IMG/VR virus record: IMGVR_UViG_3300047089_000113
Coordinates: 1-64,000 of that record
Reading direction: 5' to 3' (one strand)
Length of the DNA stretch: 64,000 nt
DNA from: a virus
Part shown: piece by piece, positions 48,168 to 55,294 of the stretch
Position numbering within the stretch: position 1 is the first letter of the stretch
How the letters are laid out: every line of letters begins with the position of its first letter
Made by a program: the position numbers and the translations under genes
Notes under the pieces: generated by a model
What the model saw: the letters and a program-made list of their open reading frames with translations, nothing else
What the model was told of the DNA's origin: nothing
The model's database searches: none

Positions 48168-48929
48168 CTATGACCGCAGCCAGTCCTCGACGCCCGGCGT
48201 CATGCTGCCGAAGTCCGGGCCGGGCACCAGCCCGATCGACTCGGACGTGATGACGCCCGCGTGGATCAGCACCACGATCACGCGCGCCAGCTTGGAGACG
48301 TTCAGCACTTCCACCTGGTGCGGCTGCTGGGCCATGTACAGGTCGGGGAACTCCCGCTCGTTGCGCTCGGCGTCGGCTGTCGCCCAGGCGGGCGGCTCCG
48401 GGACGGGCTGCGGCCGGTCATCGCCCAGCACCTGCCGCATCACCTCGGCTTGCGCCTCGGTCGGCGTGGTCTGCCCCCTGCGCACCCGCTCGCGGAGCTG
48501 GCTGATGTCGTAGCCAGCCTCGGCCTCGGCCGCCCATCGCTCGATCATCGCCTCGGTGATGATCTTGCCGCTCTTGGTGCGGTACAGCGGCGGGGGCAGC
48601 CAGCCCTCGGCCTCGGCCTGGGTCTGCGCCATGGCAGTATCCAGGCGCTGCTGCTCGGGCGGCGTCAGCTCGTGCTCGCTGCCGACATAGCGGAACCGCA
48701 GCACCGGACGCCCGGCTACCGGGTACTCCATGCCGGTGAGGGTCATCCGGTACTCGCCAGCCGGTAGCTGGCCGGGCAGCCCGTCGATCCTGATCTCGCA
48801 GTGCCGGGCGCTGGCCAGGTCGGTCGGCTCGTCGCCGTGCCGCTCGCGGTATGTCTCGTCGCTCTCACCGGGCTGCGGGCCGTCCGGGTCAGGGGCCAGG
48901 CCCTCGCAGCCCGCGTCGTTGCTCATCAT
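48168..48929 (-). CDS. Protein of unknown function (253 aa)
   Basis: 253 aa. Residues 1-40 acidic, then a beta domain (LPGQLPAGEYRMTLTGMEYP, VAGRPVLRFRYVGSEHELTP), a central helical region (LDTAMAQTQAEAEGWLPPPL, MIERWAAEAEAGYDISQLRE), and a C-terminal helix (LNVSKLARVIVVLIHAGVIT). No catalytic residues or family recognised. Largest gene of this part of the block. Confidence 0.6.
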   Translation of the reverse strand: MMSNDAGCEGLAPDPDGPQPGESDETYRERHGDEPTDLASARHCEIRIDGLPGQLPAGEYRMTLTGMEYPVAGRPVLRFRYVGSEHELTPPEQQRLDTAMAQTQAEAEGWLPPPLYRTKSGKIITEAMIERWAAEAEAGYDISQLRERVRRGQTTPTEAQAEVMRQVLGDDRPQPVPEPPAWATADAERNEREFPDLYMAQQPHQVEVLNVSKLARVIVVLIHAGVITSESIGLVPGPDFGSMTPGVEDWLRS

Positions 48930-49024
48930 CAGGTCCAGTGCCTCCAGACGTGGGCGACGGTGATCACGAAGATCGCCGCCAGCAGGACGATGACGGTCGT
49001 CAGGTCGGTGCCGATGCTCATCAT
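48929..49024 (-). CDS. Tiny single-TM protein (31 aa)
   Basis: MMSIGTDLTTVIVLLAAIFV then ITVAHVWRHWT. One TM helix nearly fills the protein. TGATG junction downstream, ATGATG start overlapping the upstream gene's TGA. Possible holin-like or membrane accessory peptide. Confidence 0.58.
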   Translation of the reverse strand: MMSIGTDLTTVIVLLAAIFVITVAHVWRHWT

Positions 49025-49158
49025 CGCTGCGTCTCTCCGTTTTTGTGCTCGCGCTTCCAGCGGTGCCGGTCAGCGATCCTGAACAGGACCGGCCGGGCCG
49101 CGAGGATCGCCAGGATCGCCAGCGTGACCAGCACGCCCGTCCACAGAGCCGGGCTCAT
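49021..49158 (-). CDS. Small single-TM protein with basic tail (45 aa)
   Basis: MSPALWTGVLVTLAILAILA then ARPVLFRIADRHRWKREHKN and GETQR. N-terminal TM helix and a cytoplasmic basic tail. Pair with the 31-aa TM peptide next door. Unknown. Confidence 0.6.
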   Translation of the reverse strand: MSPALWTGVLVTLAILAILAARPVLFRIADRHRWKREHKNGETQR

Positions 49159-49406
49159 GAGTCATCCTCCGGGAGGAACACCCAGGCTTGGGGCACGGTT
49201 TTCAGCGCCTCATCGCCCAGGAAGTAGACGTTGGACCGGAAGACCTCGATGCCCTTGGTGATCTGCTCGTGGCCGCCTTCCACGATGGCCAGCGCCGTAG
49301 CGCGCGGCATCGGGGTGCCCTCAGTGTCGGCGTAGTTCTCCATCAGGTAGCGGACCACCTGGCTGAAGCTGGTGCAGGGCTCGGTGCCCTCGTACCGCTC
49401 GCTCAT
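49155..49406 (-). CDS. Small protein (83 aa), unknown
   Basis: 83 aa: MSERYEGTEPCTSFSQVVRY, LMENYADTEGTPMPRATALA, IVEGGHEQITKGIEVFRSNV, YFLGDEALKTVPQAWVFLPE. Mixed alpha/beta with acidic ends. ATGA junctions on both sides. Not recognised. Confidence 0.6.
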   Translation of the reverse strand: MSERYEGTEPCTSFSQVVRYLMENYADTEGTPMPRATALAIVEGGHEQITKGIEVFRSNVYFLGDEALKTVPQAWVFLPEDDS

Positions 49407-49744
49407 CGTTTATCCTCATCGTCGTGCGGGTGCGTCTCACCCGCTTCCGGTGTAAACATAGCAGGCTGCACGGGCATTCCTGGCAGGACCGGCTGGCCGG
49501 TGTAGGGGTGGCTCATCATCATGCCGTGGATCGGGCAGTGGATCTGCGGCGGGTAGGGGTCCTCGCGGTCGTACGCCATCGCGCAGTTGCACAGGATCGG
49601 CGCGAAGAACTGGACCAGCTCGATCCGCTTCAGCATCTCGGAGCGTTCATACTCCTGAACGCGCTCCATGTGCTCGCGCTGAGCGCGGGTCAGCCGCTGC
49701 TGCGGCTGGCCGAACAGCTCGCTCAGGTCGTTGATCTCCGTCAT
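49403..49744 (-). CDS. Small protein with C-terminal Cys/His motif (113 aa)
   Basis: ATG at 49744 (ATGA overlap with the basic protein upstream): MTEINDLSELFGQPQQRLTR, AQREHMERVQEYERSEMLKR, IELVQFFAPILCNCAMAYDR, PPQIHCPIHGMMMSHPYTGQ. CNC...CPIH could bind metal. A GTGTAAACAT operator-like box lies inside it near 49450. The same frame is open upstream, which is only shadow. Confidence 0.6.
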   Translation of the reverse strand: MTEINDLSELFGQPQQRLTRAQREHMERVQEYERSEMLKRIELVQFFAPILCNCAMAYDREDPYPPQIHCPIHGMMMSHPYTGQPVLPGMPVQPAMFTPEAGETHPHDDEDKR

Positions 49745-49956
49745 GCCGCCCGCCGGGCCGCGCGGCCGATCTTGCGCCGGATGCGCCCGCGCTGGGCGGG
49801 CGTCTGGTGGCCGGTGACCGCTCCTGTCTCCAGGTCGCGCAGCCCGTAACTGGCCAGCCGCCGCTCGTAGCTCATCGGCACCGTGTCCGGGGTGCCCTTC
49901 TTGCCGAGCCGGGTGCCCCGCCTGCGCCCGCGCACCCTGCGCCTGCTCGTGCTCAT
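49741..49956 (-). CDS. Small very basic DNA-binding-like protein (71 aa)
   Basis: 71 aa: MSTSRRRVRGRRRGTRLGKK, GTPDTVPMSYERRLASYGLR, DLETGAVTGHQTPAQRGRIR, RKIGRAARRAA. Over 30 percent Arg/Lys. The core GTPDTVPMSYERRLxxYGLRD and QTPAQRxRIRRK looks like a shared actinophage protein type, likely nucleic-acid binding. Confidence 0.68.
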   Translation of the reverse strand: MSTSRRRVRGRRRGTRLGKKGTPDTVPMSYERRLASYGLRDLETGAVTGHQTPAQRGRIRRKIGRAARRAA

Positions 49957-49962
49957 CGTGTA

Positions 49963-50110
49963 TCACTCCCTCATCGTAGAGATGCTGCCGCCAGGCGGCG
50001 ACAGCATCTGCGGCCTTCAAGCGTACCCCCGCGATCAGCGCAGATCCGCAGGTACAGCCGATCTCGGCCCGCCAGCCGTACCCGTGGATCGTGATCGCGT
50101 GACCGCGCAT
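49963..50110 (-). CDS. Small protein with unclear 3' end
   Basis: ATG at 50110: MRGHAITIHGYGWRAEIGCT, CGSALIAGVRLKAADAVAAW, RQHLYDEGV. About 45 convincing residues with CTCG. Its frame then continues across the downstream gene into the frame of the 113-aa gene (to 49403). TGA codons in the other two frames lie at 49973-49971 and 49965-49963, where the protein would naturally end. I give the shorter extent. Confidence 0.5.
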
Positions 50111-50113
50111 GGA

Positions 50114-50263
50114 TCAGGTCCGCCGCCGTCCCCGCGTCCGCGCCCGGATGGCGCGCAGCCCCGGCATGTTCTTCTGCAAGATCCGGTTCTCGACAACGTG
50201 TATGCCTATCCGGTTTGACCTGGCCCTTCGCAGCAGGAAATCCTGCTTGGCCTTGCCTCTCAC
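50114..50263 (-). CDS. Very small basic protein (49 aa)
   Basis: GTG start at 50263 with a perfect AGGAGG 4 nt upstream: VRGKAKQDFLLRRARSNRIG, IHVVENRILQKNMPGLRAIR, ARTRGRRRT. Highly basic, one strand and one helix. Probably nucleic-acid binding. The 55 nt before it (50264-50318) hold only this ribosome-binding site. Confidence 0.63.
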   Translation of the reverse strand: MRGKAKQDFLLRRARSNRIGIHVVENRILQKNMPGLRAIRARTRGRRRT

Positions 50264-50318
50264 CGCGCCTCCTAGTGTTGGATCGTGTTGATTCTCACCC
50301 TGCGTAGATAACCGCAGC

Positions 50319-50609
50319 TCACCCTAGCCGCAGGTCGTAGATGCCGAGCACGCCGCCATCGGCGGGCACGGTGCCGAGGCTCGGCACGCGGTTGTGCTCG
50401 AACGTGGACGCCTGCCAGGCGTCGGCGGCGGCCTGGTCGCGGTAGACGTACCCGGCCACCTGCGCCGGATCGACATCCTGCCGCCCGAGGTCCGCCAGCG
50501 CCTGGATCACCACCCCGGCGGGGGCTCGCACCGGCCTGCCGTGCGTCCGCTCCAGCTCGGCGCGGCGGCGGTTCCGCCCGGTCTCCCGCTGGTAATCGTC
50601 CCAGGTCAT
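50319..50609 (-). CDS. Small protein (96 aa), unknown
   Basis: ATG at 50609 (ATGA overlap): MTWDDYQRETGRNRRRAELE, RTHGRPVRAPAGVVIQALAD, LGRQDVDPAQVAGYVYRDQA, AADAWQASTFEHNRVPSLGT. Basic N-terminal helix then a mixed domain. Not recognised. Confidence 0.6.
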   Translation of the reverse strand: MTWDDYQRETGRNRRRAELERTHGRPVRAPAGVVIQALADLGRQDVDPAQVAGYVYRDQAAADAWQASTFEHNRVPSLGTVPADGGVLGIYDLRLG

Positions 50610-50905
50610 GGCGCATCTGAGCACCGGTCACGCCCCAGGAACTTCTCCATGCAGCGCTGCATCGCGCCGGGCTTGCCGCAGCGGTCCATCCCGCGCAGCG
50701 GGGCCTGGCACGTCTTCGGCTCGGGCAGCGGCGGCGCTTCGGCGTACGTTTCCGAGCGCCTGAGAGCCGCTGAGAGCCGCGCCCGCTCGCCGGGGTCCAG
50801 GGCTGCGGTTGCGTCCCCCAGGGGGCCGTCAGCGGCTCTCAGGGCCTCGCGCAGGGCCGTCCGCGCCATGGCCGCGTCGGTCTGCTCGGCGCTGGTCGCG
50901 CTCAC
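50606..50905 (-). CDS. Small protein with C-terminal Cys motif (99 aa)
   Basis: 99 aa: helical Ala-rich N-terminus (ALREALRAADGPLGDATAAL, SAALRRSETYAEAPPLPEPK) and a C-terminal CQAPLRGMDRCGKPGAMQRC motif, a knuckle-like cysteine cluster ending in CMEKFLGRDRC. Unknown. Confidence 0.6.
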   Translation of the reverse strand: MSATSAEQTDAAMARTALREALRAADGPLGDATAALDPGERARLSAALRRSETYAEAPPLPEPKTCQAPLRGMDRCGKPGAMQRCMEKFLGRDRCSDAP

Positions 50906-51123
50906 GACGGGATCACCCGCTCGGGCAGCGCGGCGGTGATCTTCCGCAGCCGCCCGCCCTGGCCCTCGGTCATGACCACCGGCTCGACCGCGACGGAGCG
51001 GGCATCGCCAGCCGCCATCGTGTCCACGGCAAGATCCCAGACGCGCACGAATGTCCGCAGGTCAGCCATGGTGAGCCAGCCCTGCTTGGTCTCGGTGACG
51101 ACTTGCACGGACGTCGTGCTCAC
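50902..51123 (-). CDS. Small protein (73 aa), unknown
   Basis: GTG start at 51123 (GTGA overlap): VSTTSVQVVTETKQGWLTMA, DLRTFVRVWDLAVDTMAAGD, ARSVAVEPVVMTEGQGGRLR, KITAALPERVIPS. A beta-helix-beta layout. The longer frame upstream is shadow. Not recognised. Confidence 0.6.
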   Translation of the reverse strand: MSTTSVQVVTETKQGWLTMADLRTFVRVWDLAVDTMAAGDARSVAVEPVVMTEGQGGRLRKITAALPERVIPS

Positions 51124-51629
51124 TCGGCCACGGCTTCGTGGTCGGCCGCGTCCCAGGCCGCCTGCCAGTCGATCGGCTCGAACGGCGTCTCGACCGGCAT
51201 GACCGGCTGCGCGATGCCCAGGTGCGCCAGGATCGCGTTCAGCTTGGCGTCCAGGCCCGCCAGGCTCACGCCGGGGCTCGGCACCCGCGCCCCCGCCAGG
51301 ACACCCGCCTGGGTGGCGCTGGCGACGATCTCGCCGGGGCTCGGCATGCCGGGCAGCGGGTCGGGCTGCGCGAGCTGTTCCGGGGTGATCCCGGCATCGC
51401 GCGCCGAGGCCACGATCCGCTGCTGGCGGTACTCGGTCATGGTCACTTCCCACGCCTCTGCCAGCCCTTCCTGTGACTCGAACAGCCCTCTGTCGCGCAT
51501 GTGGCGCTCGATGTTTCCGGGGTTGCTGAGCTTCGGCGTATCGGCCAGGTCCCGCCAGTACTTCGCAGCCCATCCCACCTGGTCAGACCGGTCGCGCTGC
51601 TCCTTGAGCCAGCCGCTAAAAGTTACCAC
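51120..51629 (-). CDS. YozE/SAM-like domain protein (169 aa)
   Basis: 169 aa, GTG at 51629 with AACGATGAGGGAGCAG further upstream. Residues 1-75 (FSGWLKEQRDRSDQVGWAAK, YWRDLADTPKLSNPGNIERH, EGLAEAWEVTMTEYRQQR) resemble the YozE_SAM_like helical domain. Residues 80-169 are linker plus a helix-rich C-terminus (LAGLDAKLNAILAHLGIAQP, IDWQAAWDAADHEAV). First gene after the putative origin in this direction. Confidence 0.6.
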   Translation of the reverse strand: MVTFSGWLKEQRDRSDQVGWAAKYWRDLADTPKLSNPGNIERHMRDRGLFESQEGLAEAWEVTMTEYRQQRIVASARDAGITPEQLAQPDPLPGMPSPGEIVASATQAGVLAGARVPSPGVSLAGLDAKLNAILAHLGIAQPVMPVETPFEPIDWQAAWDAADHEAVAE

Positions 51630-51978
51630 CTGTAATCATCTGCTCCCTCATCGTTGCCGAGCGTGCTGCATGCCCGTCCCAGGCTGTCCCAGGATGTCTC
51701 GCGCCGGTCACGGGCTCACGGGCTGAGGCCCGCGACCGGCACTCCCGATCCTACCGCCTGAGTACACCGCTCGCATCTCATCCTCTCAAGTTCTACATGA
51801 ATCCTCGGAATCCTCGCTGCGGGTGTGTGCGCAGTTTTCCTTACTTACTACCCCCTTAAATTCTCCGGTCCATAAAGGTAAGAGAAAAGATGCCCGCACC
51901 CCCGCATACACCCGCACACACCCGCACCGAACTTCTACTTACAACACCCGCACACCCGCATTCCTGTGTTTACACGCT
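51630..51978. other. Long noncoding region, putative replication origin and promoter
   Basis: About 350 nt without a supportable gene. On the minus strand it has TAGGAT (51753-51748), a GCCGGTC-GCGGGC.../GCCCGT-GACCGGC hairpin and an AACGATGAGGGAG leader before the gene at 51629. Left part is AT-richer (CTTACTACCCCCTTAAATTC region, 51844-51863). The part right of 51890 is full of ACACCCGCA repeats, described separately. Confidence 0.6.
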
Positions 51979-52012
51979 TCAGGATTGCGGGTGTTGGTTT
52001 TGTACACCCGCA
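51818..52012. other. Iteron array, candidate origin of replication
   Basis: CCCGCA cores within (A)CACCCGCA: 51893-51898, 51901-51906, 51911-51916, 51921-51926, 51947-51952, 51955-51960, 52007-52012, plus inverted TGCGGG at 51818-51823 and 51986-51991. Several direct copies are spaced by 10 bp or 8 bp, so on one face of the helix. An AT-richer segment with TTAAATTC and CATAAAGG sits alongside, and a GTGTTTACAC operator (51966-51975) lies within. The array borders the helicase and primase genes. Confidence 0.65.
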
Positions 52013-53460
52013 ACGTAGATTCCGCTCAATCCTGGAGGCGGAACCAGCATGATCCGGCGTGATTTCTTGTGACCGTCAAGCGGCCTGGAGACCATCCAGC
52101 CGCTGTCCCTCAGCGCCGCCGTGCACCGGTCCAGCCGGGCACTGACAAGCCTCGGCGTCCACTCCCGCCCGCTCATCAGCGGGAGCTGGAGCTTGATCAG
52201 CAGGTCCCGCGCGGTGCCTTCCCACGGCTGCGTGATCTTCTCCGTGATGTACCAGGACACCGGGTCATCATCGAGCTGATCGGTGTAGCTGATCGCCTGC
52301 CCGGCCTTCCACGTGCCCAGCGCCTGCGTGCCCCACATCGCGTCACACGCCATCAGCACCCGCGCGAAGTCGGGCATGGTCTCGCCCTGCGGCGCATTAA
52401 TCCTCGGCAGCATGGCCATCACCGTGCACAGCGTGTCGAACAGCCAGCCCAGGGCTTCCGGGTGCGCCCGCTCCCACGCCGCCGCCAGCTCGACGTCCCC
52501 GAGGAAGGTCCCCGGCGGCATCAGCTCGTGCACAGCCGCGCGCCGCACCAGGTCCCCGCGAATGCTCATCTCGATGGTGTTGATGATCACCGACACCGGG
52601 TCGAACTGGACGGCGAACAGCTCGGCGTCCTTGTAGAGCTTGCGCGCGGTGAAGCTGTCCCCGCTGGCCGCCTTGCAGATCAGGTCCGACTGGTAGCCGC
52701 TCAGCCCGCTCACGTTGTCATGGCCGATGCAGTGCGTGTTGGACGCCAGCGCCGCCCAGTCCTTCGGGTCCTTGCCGAGCTGGGCCATGTAGCCGCCCAG
52801 CCAGCCGACCGTCATCCTCGTAGTGCCTGTCTTGGCGGTTCCCGGCTGGCCGGTGAAGATCTCGACCGGCAGCGTGCAGCCGGGCATGCACGCCATCAGG
52901 CGGCAGGCCGAGTAGACCGCCTTGGCATCCCAGTCCCGCAGGTTGACCAGGGAAAGCGCGGGCACTCCGCTGCCGCCTGGCACCGGCACGGGCAGCGGAG
53001 CGGTGAAGGAGTTGCGCCGGAACAGCGCGTTTCCGCGCGTGCTGATCTCCCAGCCGTATGGCCCGGCGAGCACGGCGGCACCGTCATCGCGCCCGAGGTC
53101 GATGGCGATCCGGCCGTCACTGAGCCGGGCGGTGCGCAGGTGGGGCTTGACCTTCGGGGCGTCCCCGGCCTCGCCCTTGATGATGCTCATGACCGCGCCC
53201 AGCGCCTCGGAGCTGGTGGTCATGCCGAGCAGTTTGTACAGGTGAGCGGACAGCAGGTCTTTCAGGCCGATCGTGCCGTCCAGCGGGATCGCCACGCCGG
53301 GCACGGCCTGGTTCACCACGTAGGGATCACCGCCGGTTGACGCGCCGATCCGGTAGTTGTCCTTGAAGATGGCCAGCAGTGCCCGCTGCGGCGGGATCTT
53401 GGCACCGGTCGGCGCGGCGGCGGCGACCTCGGCCGCCCAGGCGTCCCCCAGCCTGGCCAT
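51979..53460 (-). CDS. Replicative helicase-like P-loop ATPase (493 aa)
   Basis: 493 aa. Walker A GQPGTAKTGTTR at residues 204-215 in strand EIFTGQPGTAKT. The following block NTHCIGHDNVSGLSGYQSDL, CKAASGDSFTARKLYKDAEL, VSVIINTIEMSIRGDLVRRA matches a family of phage/plasmid ATPases partnered with prim-pol primases (a strand ending in D-N-V-S, then SDLxCxxxSGDxxxxRxLY, then a sensor strand and GDLxxRA). C-terminal winged-helix-like segment (LVSARLDRCTAALRDSGWMV, GHKKSRRIMLVPPP). It would unwind DNA or load at the origin. Stop lies in the iteron region. Confidence 0.78.
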   Translation of the reverse strand: MARLGDAWAAEVAAAAPTGAKIPPQRALLAIFKDNYRIGASTGGDPYVVNQAVPGVAIPLDGTIGLKDLLSAHLYKLLGMTTSSEALGAVMSIIKGEAGDAPKVKPHLRTARLSDGRIAIDLGRDDGAAVLAGPYGWEISTRGNALFRRNSFTAPLPVPVPGGSGVPALSLVNLRDWDAKAVYSACRLMACMPGCTLPVEIFTGQPGTAKTGTTRMTVGWLGGYMAQLGKDPKDWAALASNTHCIGHDNVSGLSGYQSDLICKAASGDSFTARKLYKDAELFAVQFDPVSVIINTIEMSIRGDLVRRAAVHELMPPGTFLGDVELAAAWERAHPEALGWLFDTLCTVMAMLPRINAPQGETMPDFARVLMACDAMWGTQALGTWKAGQAISYTDQLDDDPVSWYITEKITQPWEGTARDLLIKLQLPLMSGREWTPRLVSARLDRCTAALRDSGWMVSRPLDGHKKSRRIMLVPPPGLSGIYVAGVQNQHPQS

Positions 53461-53516
53461 CAGACTGTAACCGCTGAGTACACGACAAATCGGCGCTGGT
53501 CAGCTAGGATCGTCAT
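53460..53516 (-). CDS. Leader peptide coupled to the helicase gene (18 aa)
   Basis: MTILADQRRFVVYSAVTV, with AGGAGA 9 nt before its ATG and a TGATG junction to the helicase start. The helicase itself has no good ribosome-binding site, so its translation probably depends on this tiny ORF. The larger frame upstream is shadow. Confidence 0.6.
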   Translation of the reverse strand: MTILADQRRFVVYSAVTV

Positions 53517-53686
53517 CGTCAGTGTCTCCTGTTCTCGGCATGGAGTGCTGGCCTCGCGGGTGCTTCTGCCAGGAAGCGCCCGAAGGCGTAGGCGCGGGCT
53601 GATAGCCAATGCGACTCGGGGATCAGCCCGCCCGGCCCACACTAGTCCGCGACCGGCCGGTAGGGCAGGCCCGGCACCGGGTGATT

Positions 53687-53842
53687 TCACGGGTCCACCC
53701 CGCAGCACTCGGCCAGCCAGCCCATCTCGCCGTCATACCACCGGATCAGCTCCCCGGCTCCGAACCGCGCGCCGCAGCCCCGGCAGAAGCCGTCATACAG
53801 GGACAGCCGCCAGGAGCCCAGGCCGGTGGCCCGCTGGGACAT
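53687..53842 (-). CDS. Very small zinc-finger-like protein (51 aa)
   Basis: From the ATG at 53842: MSQRATGLGSWRLSLYDGFC, RGCGARFGAGELIRWYDGEM, GWLAECCGVDP. CxxC and CC suggest a zinc ribbon. The frame is open upstream without start; a longer form or the overlapping MTGSHCGGCP frame is possible. The 170 nt from 53517 to 53686 contain no gene I can support. Confidence 0.5.
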   Translation of the reverse strand: MSQRATGLGSWRLSLYDGFCRGCGARFGAGELIRWYDGEMGWLAECCGVDP

Positions 53843-53861
53843 CCGCCACAGTGACTCCCAG

Positions 53862-54068
53862 TCATAGCTGTGCGGCGTGCCGCGCGACGGCATGGGCGTC
53901 CATCCAGTCGTACCAGCGGGCTCCGTGCACGTCGGGGCTGGGCGTGCCGTTGACGGTGCCGTTGCGCCCGGTATAGGAGACGCACATCTCGCCCTTGGCC
54001 GCGCCGCAGGCCCGGCACGCGATGGCCGCCCTGATCCGGGTGCGGATGCCCGGATGCCTACTGCCCAC
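53862..54068 (-). CDS. Small zinc-finger protein, actinophage type (68 aa)
   Basis: GTG start at 54068, overlapping the primase stop by 11 nt: VGSRHPGIRTRIRAAIACRA, CGAAKGEMCVSYTGRNGTVN, GTPSPDVHGARWYDWMDAHA. CxxC...C and a HGAR...H helix match the small zinc proteins common in actinobacterial phages (CxxCGAxxGxxC..HxxR). Unknown function, probably nucleic-acid binding. Confidence 0.65.
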   Translation of the reverse strand: MGSRHPGIRTRIRAAIACRACGAAKGEMCVSYTGRNGTVNGTPSPDVHGARWYDWMDAHAVARHAAQL

Positions 54069-55008
54069 TGCCCCGCCAGGACGCGAAGGCCATGTGCTCC
54101 TGCTGCCGCTGGCGGCTGATGAACTTGCGTGCACTCTCCACGCACACCAGCACCTCCCGCCACGTGAAGTCCCGTTGATCACTGGCTTCCCAGATCTCGC
54201 GGATGATGCCGACCACGATCGACGCGACGTCCGGCTCAGTCCCGTACCGGCGGTAGAGAGAGCACGCGACCCGGTAGACCGTGTGGTTGCGCTCCCCCAC
54301 CGGGACACCGGTCTTGCGCAGCTCGCCCACGTCCGGCGGCGGATTAGCAGTGCTTCCCTGCTGCTGCTGCTGCGGCGCGGACATCGCCCACGCAGGCAGC
54401 CAGGCCGGTGCCCACGGTGCTCCCGCCATGCACGGGCAGCCGTGCTCCCAGGCGTACGGCACCGGGACCGGCTCGACCCGCTCGCCGTCCCTCCCGTCCG
54501 GCATGATCAGCCGCGCGGACGGGGCCGCGAGCACGTAGCCGCCGTCCCCCTTCAGGTCCACGCCGGGCAGGATGCCGGGACGCTCGGGGACGGCCAGGCC
54601 GGGCGGCAGCCGCATCCACAGGTGCACGCCACCGCTAGGCGTCCGCGCTACCGGGTGACCGGCCATGGTGCTGATGGGGCTGCCGTGCAGAAATTCAACC
54701 AGCGAGTCCATGCCGTTGGCCGTGCCCTTGACGTCGCAGTCGATCACGGCGAGCGCGGAGACCTGCCCCGTCGCAACCCCGATGCCCGCCGCCGGGTCGT
54801 TGCTCCACCAGCGGCGTATCTGTGCCGGGTCAGTGCTGGCCCAGTGCACCCCGCCTTCCGGCGGGAGCATCCGGTGCGGCTTCTTGCCTCCGCGCTCGCA
54901 CGGAAGGACAGCGTATCCCCAGGACGCATAGCGCAGGGCCATAACGCCGAAGCCGATCTGGCCGACCTCCCCGCCAGCCGGTACCGCCCAGCTATGCCCG
55001 CAGTTCAC
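54058..55008 (-). CDS. Bifunctional primase/polymerase (prim-pol, AEP superfamily)
   Basis: 316 aa from the GTG at 55008 (ATG at 54942 is the alternative). Signature of bifunctional primase-polymerases: RYASWGYAVLPCERGGKKPH, WWSNDPAAGIGVATGQVSAL, AVIDCDVKG with the catalytic D-x-D, then PVARTPSGGVHLWMRLPPG (SGGxHLW). C-terminal part from about residue 190 is a linker and helical domain (VGELRKTGVPVGERNHTVYR, VGIIREIWEASDQRDFTWRE). It should synthesise primers. It sits two genes from the helicase-like ATPase and near the iterons, forming the replication initiation module. Confidence 0.85.
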   Translation of the reverse strand: MNCGHSWAVPAGGEVGQIGFGVMALRYASWGYAVLPCERGGKKPHRMLPPEGGVHWASTDPAQIRRWWSNDPAAGIGVATGQVSALAVIDCDVKGTANGMDSLVEFLHGSPISTMAGHPVARTPSGGVHLWMRLPPGLAVPERPGILPGVDLKGDGGYVLAAPSARLIMPDGRDGERVEPVPVPYAWEHGCPCMAGAPWAPAWLPAWAMSAPQQQQQGSTANPPPDVGELRKTGVPVGERNHTVYRVACSLYRRYGTEPDVASIVVGIIREIWEASDQRDFTWREVLVCVESARKFISRQRQQEHMAFASWRGSGQ

Positions 55009-55294
55009 GGCTCGCCGCCTGCCACAGAGTCTCCCAGTCAATCGGCGGCGGTGTCCCGGTCAGCGACCAGTGTCTGAGGATGTCTCCTTGAGGTGGCTCC
55101 ATCCTGTCGGCCAGGCGGTTGATGGCGGTAGCCAGCCCGTCGATCGACTCAGCCACCGTGCTGAGCCCTTCGTATGCTGCCGAGCCCGCGCCTTCTATCG
55201 CCGGGCCGACAGGACTGCGCAGGCCCTGGCCGCCAAGCGCCATGGCCACGCCTTCCAGCATCTCGGCTATGTCGTGCGGGTTGACGCCGGTCAC
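54992..55294 (-). CDS. Small helical protein (100 aa)
   Basis: GTG start at 55294 (GTGA overlap): VTGVNPHDIAEMLEGVAMAL, GGQGLRSPVGPAIEGAGSAA, YEGLSTVAESIDGLATAINR, LADRMEPPQGDILRHWSLTG. Mostly helical with a basic end, overlapping the primase start region by 17 nt. Unknown. Confidence 0.6.
   Translation of the reverse strand: MTGVNPHDIAEMLEGVAMALGGQGLRSPVGPAIEGAGSAAYEGLSTVAESIDGLATAINRLADRMEPPQGDILRHWSLTGTPPPIDWETLWQAASRELRA

Noticed and set aside
49403-50110. A single 235-aa protein
   Set aside because: The central part is Arg/Pro/Gly shadow over the basic 71-aa gene; two separate small genes in the same frame are more likely.
51823-52062. Plus-strand ORF of 79 codons through the iteron region
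   Set aside because: Thr/His/Arg repeats arise from the CACCCGCA iterons; no ribosome-binding site and runs into the helicase gene.
53460-53708. 82-aa ORF upstream of the helicase
   Set aside because: Only the last 18 codons follow a good ribosome-binding site and look coding; the rest is shadow.
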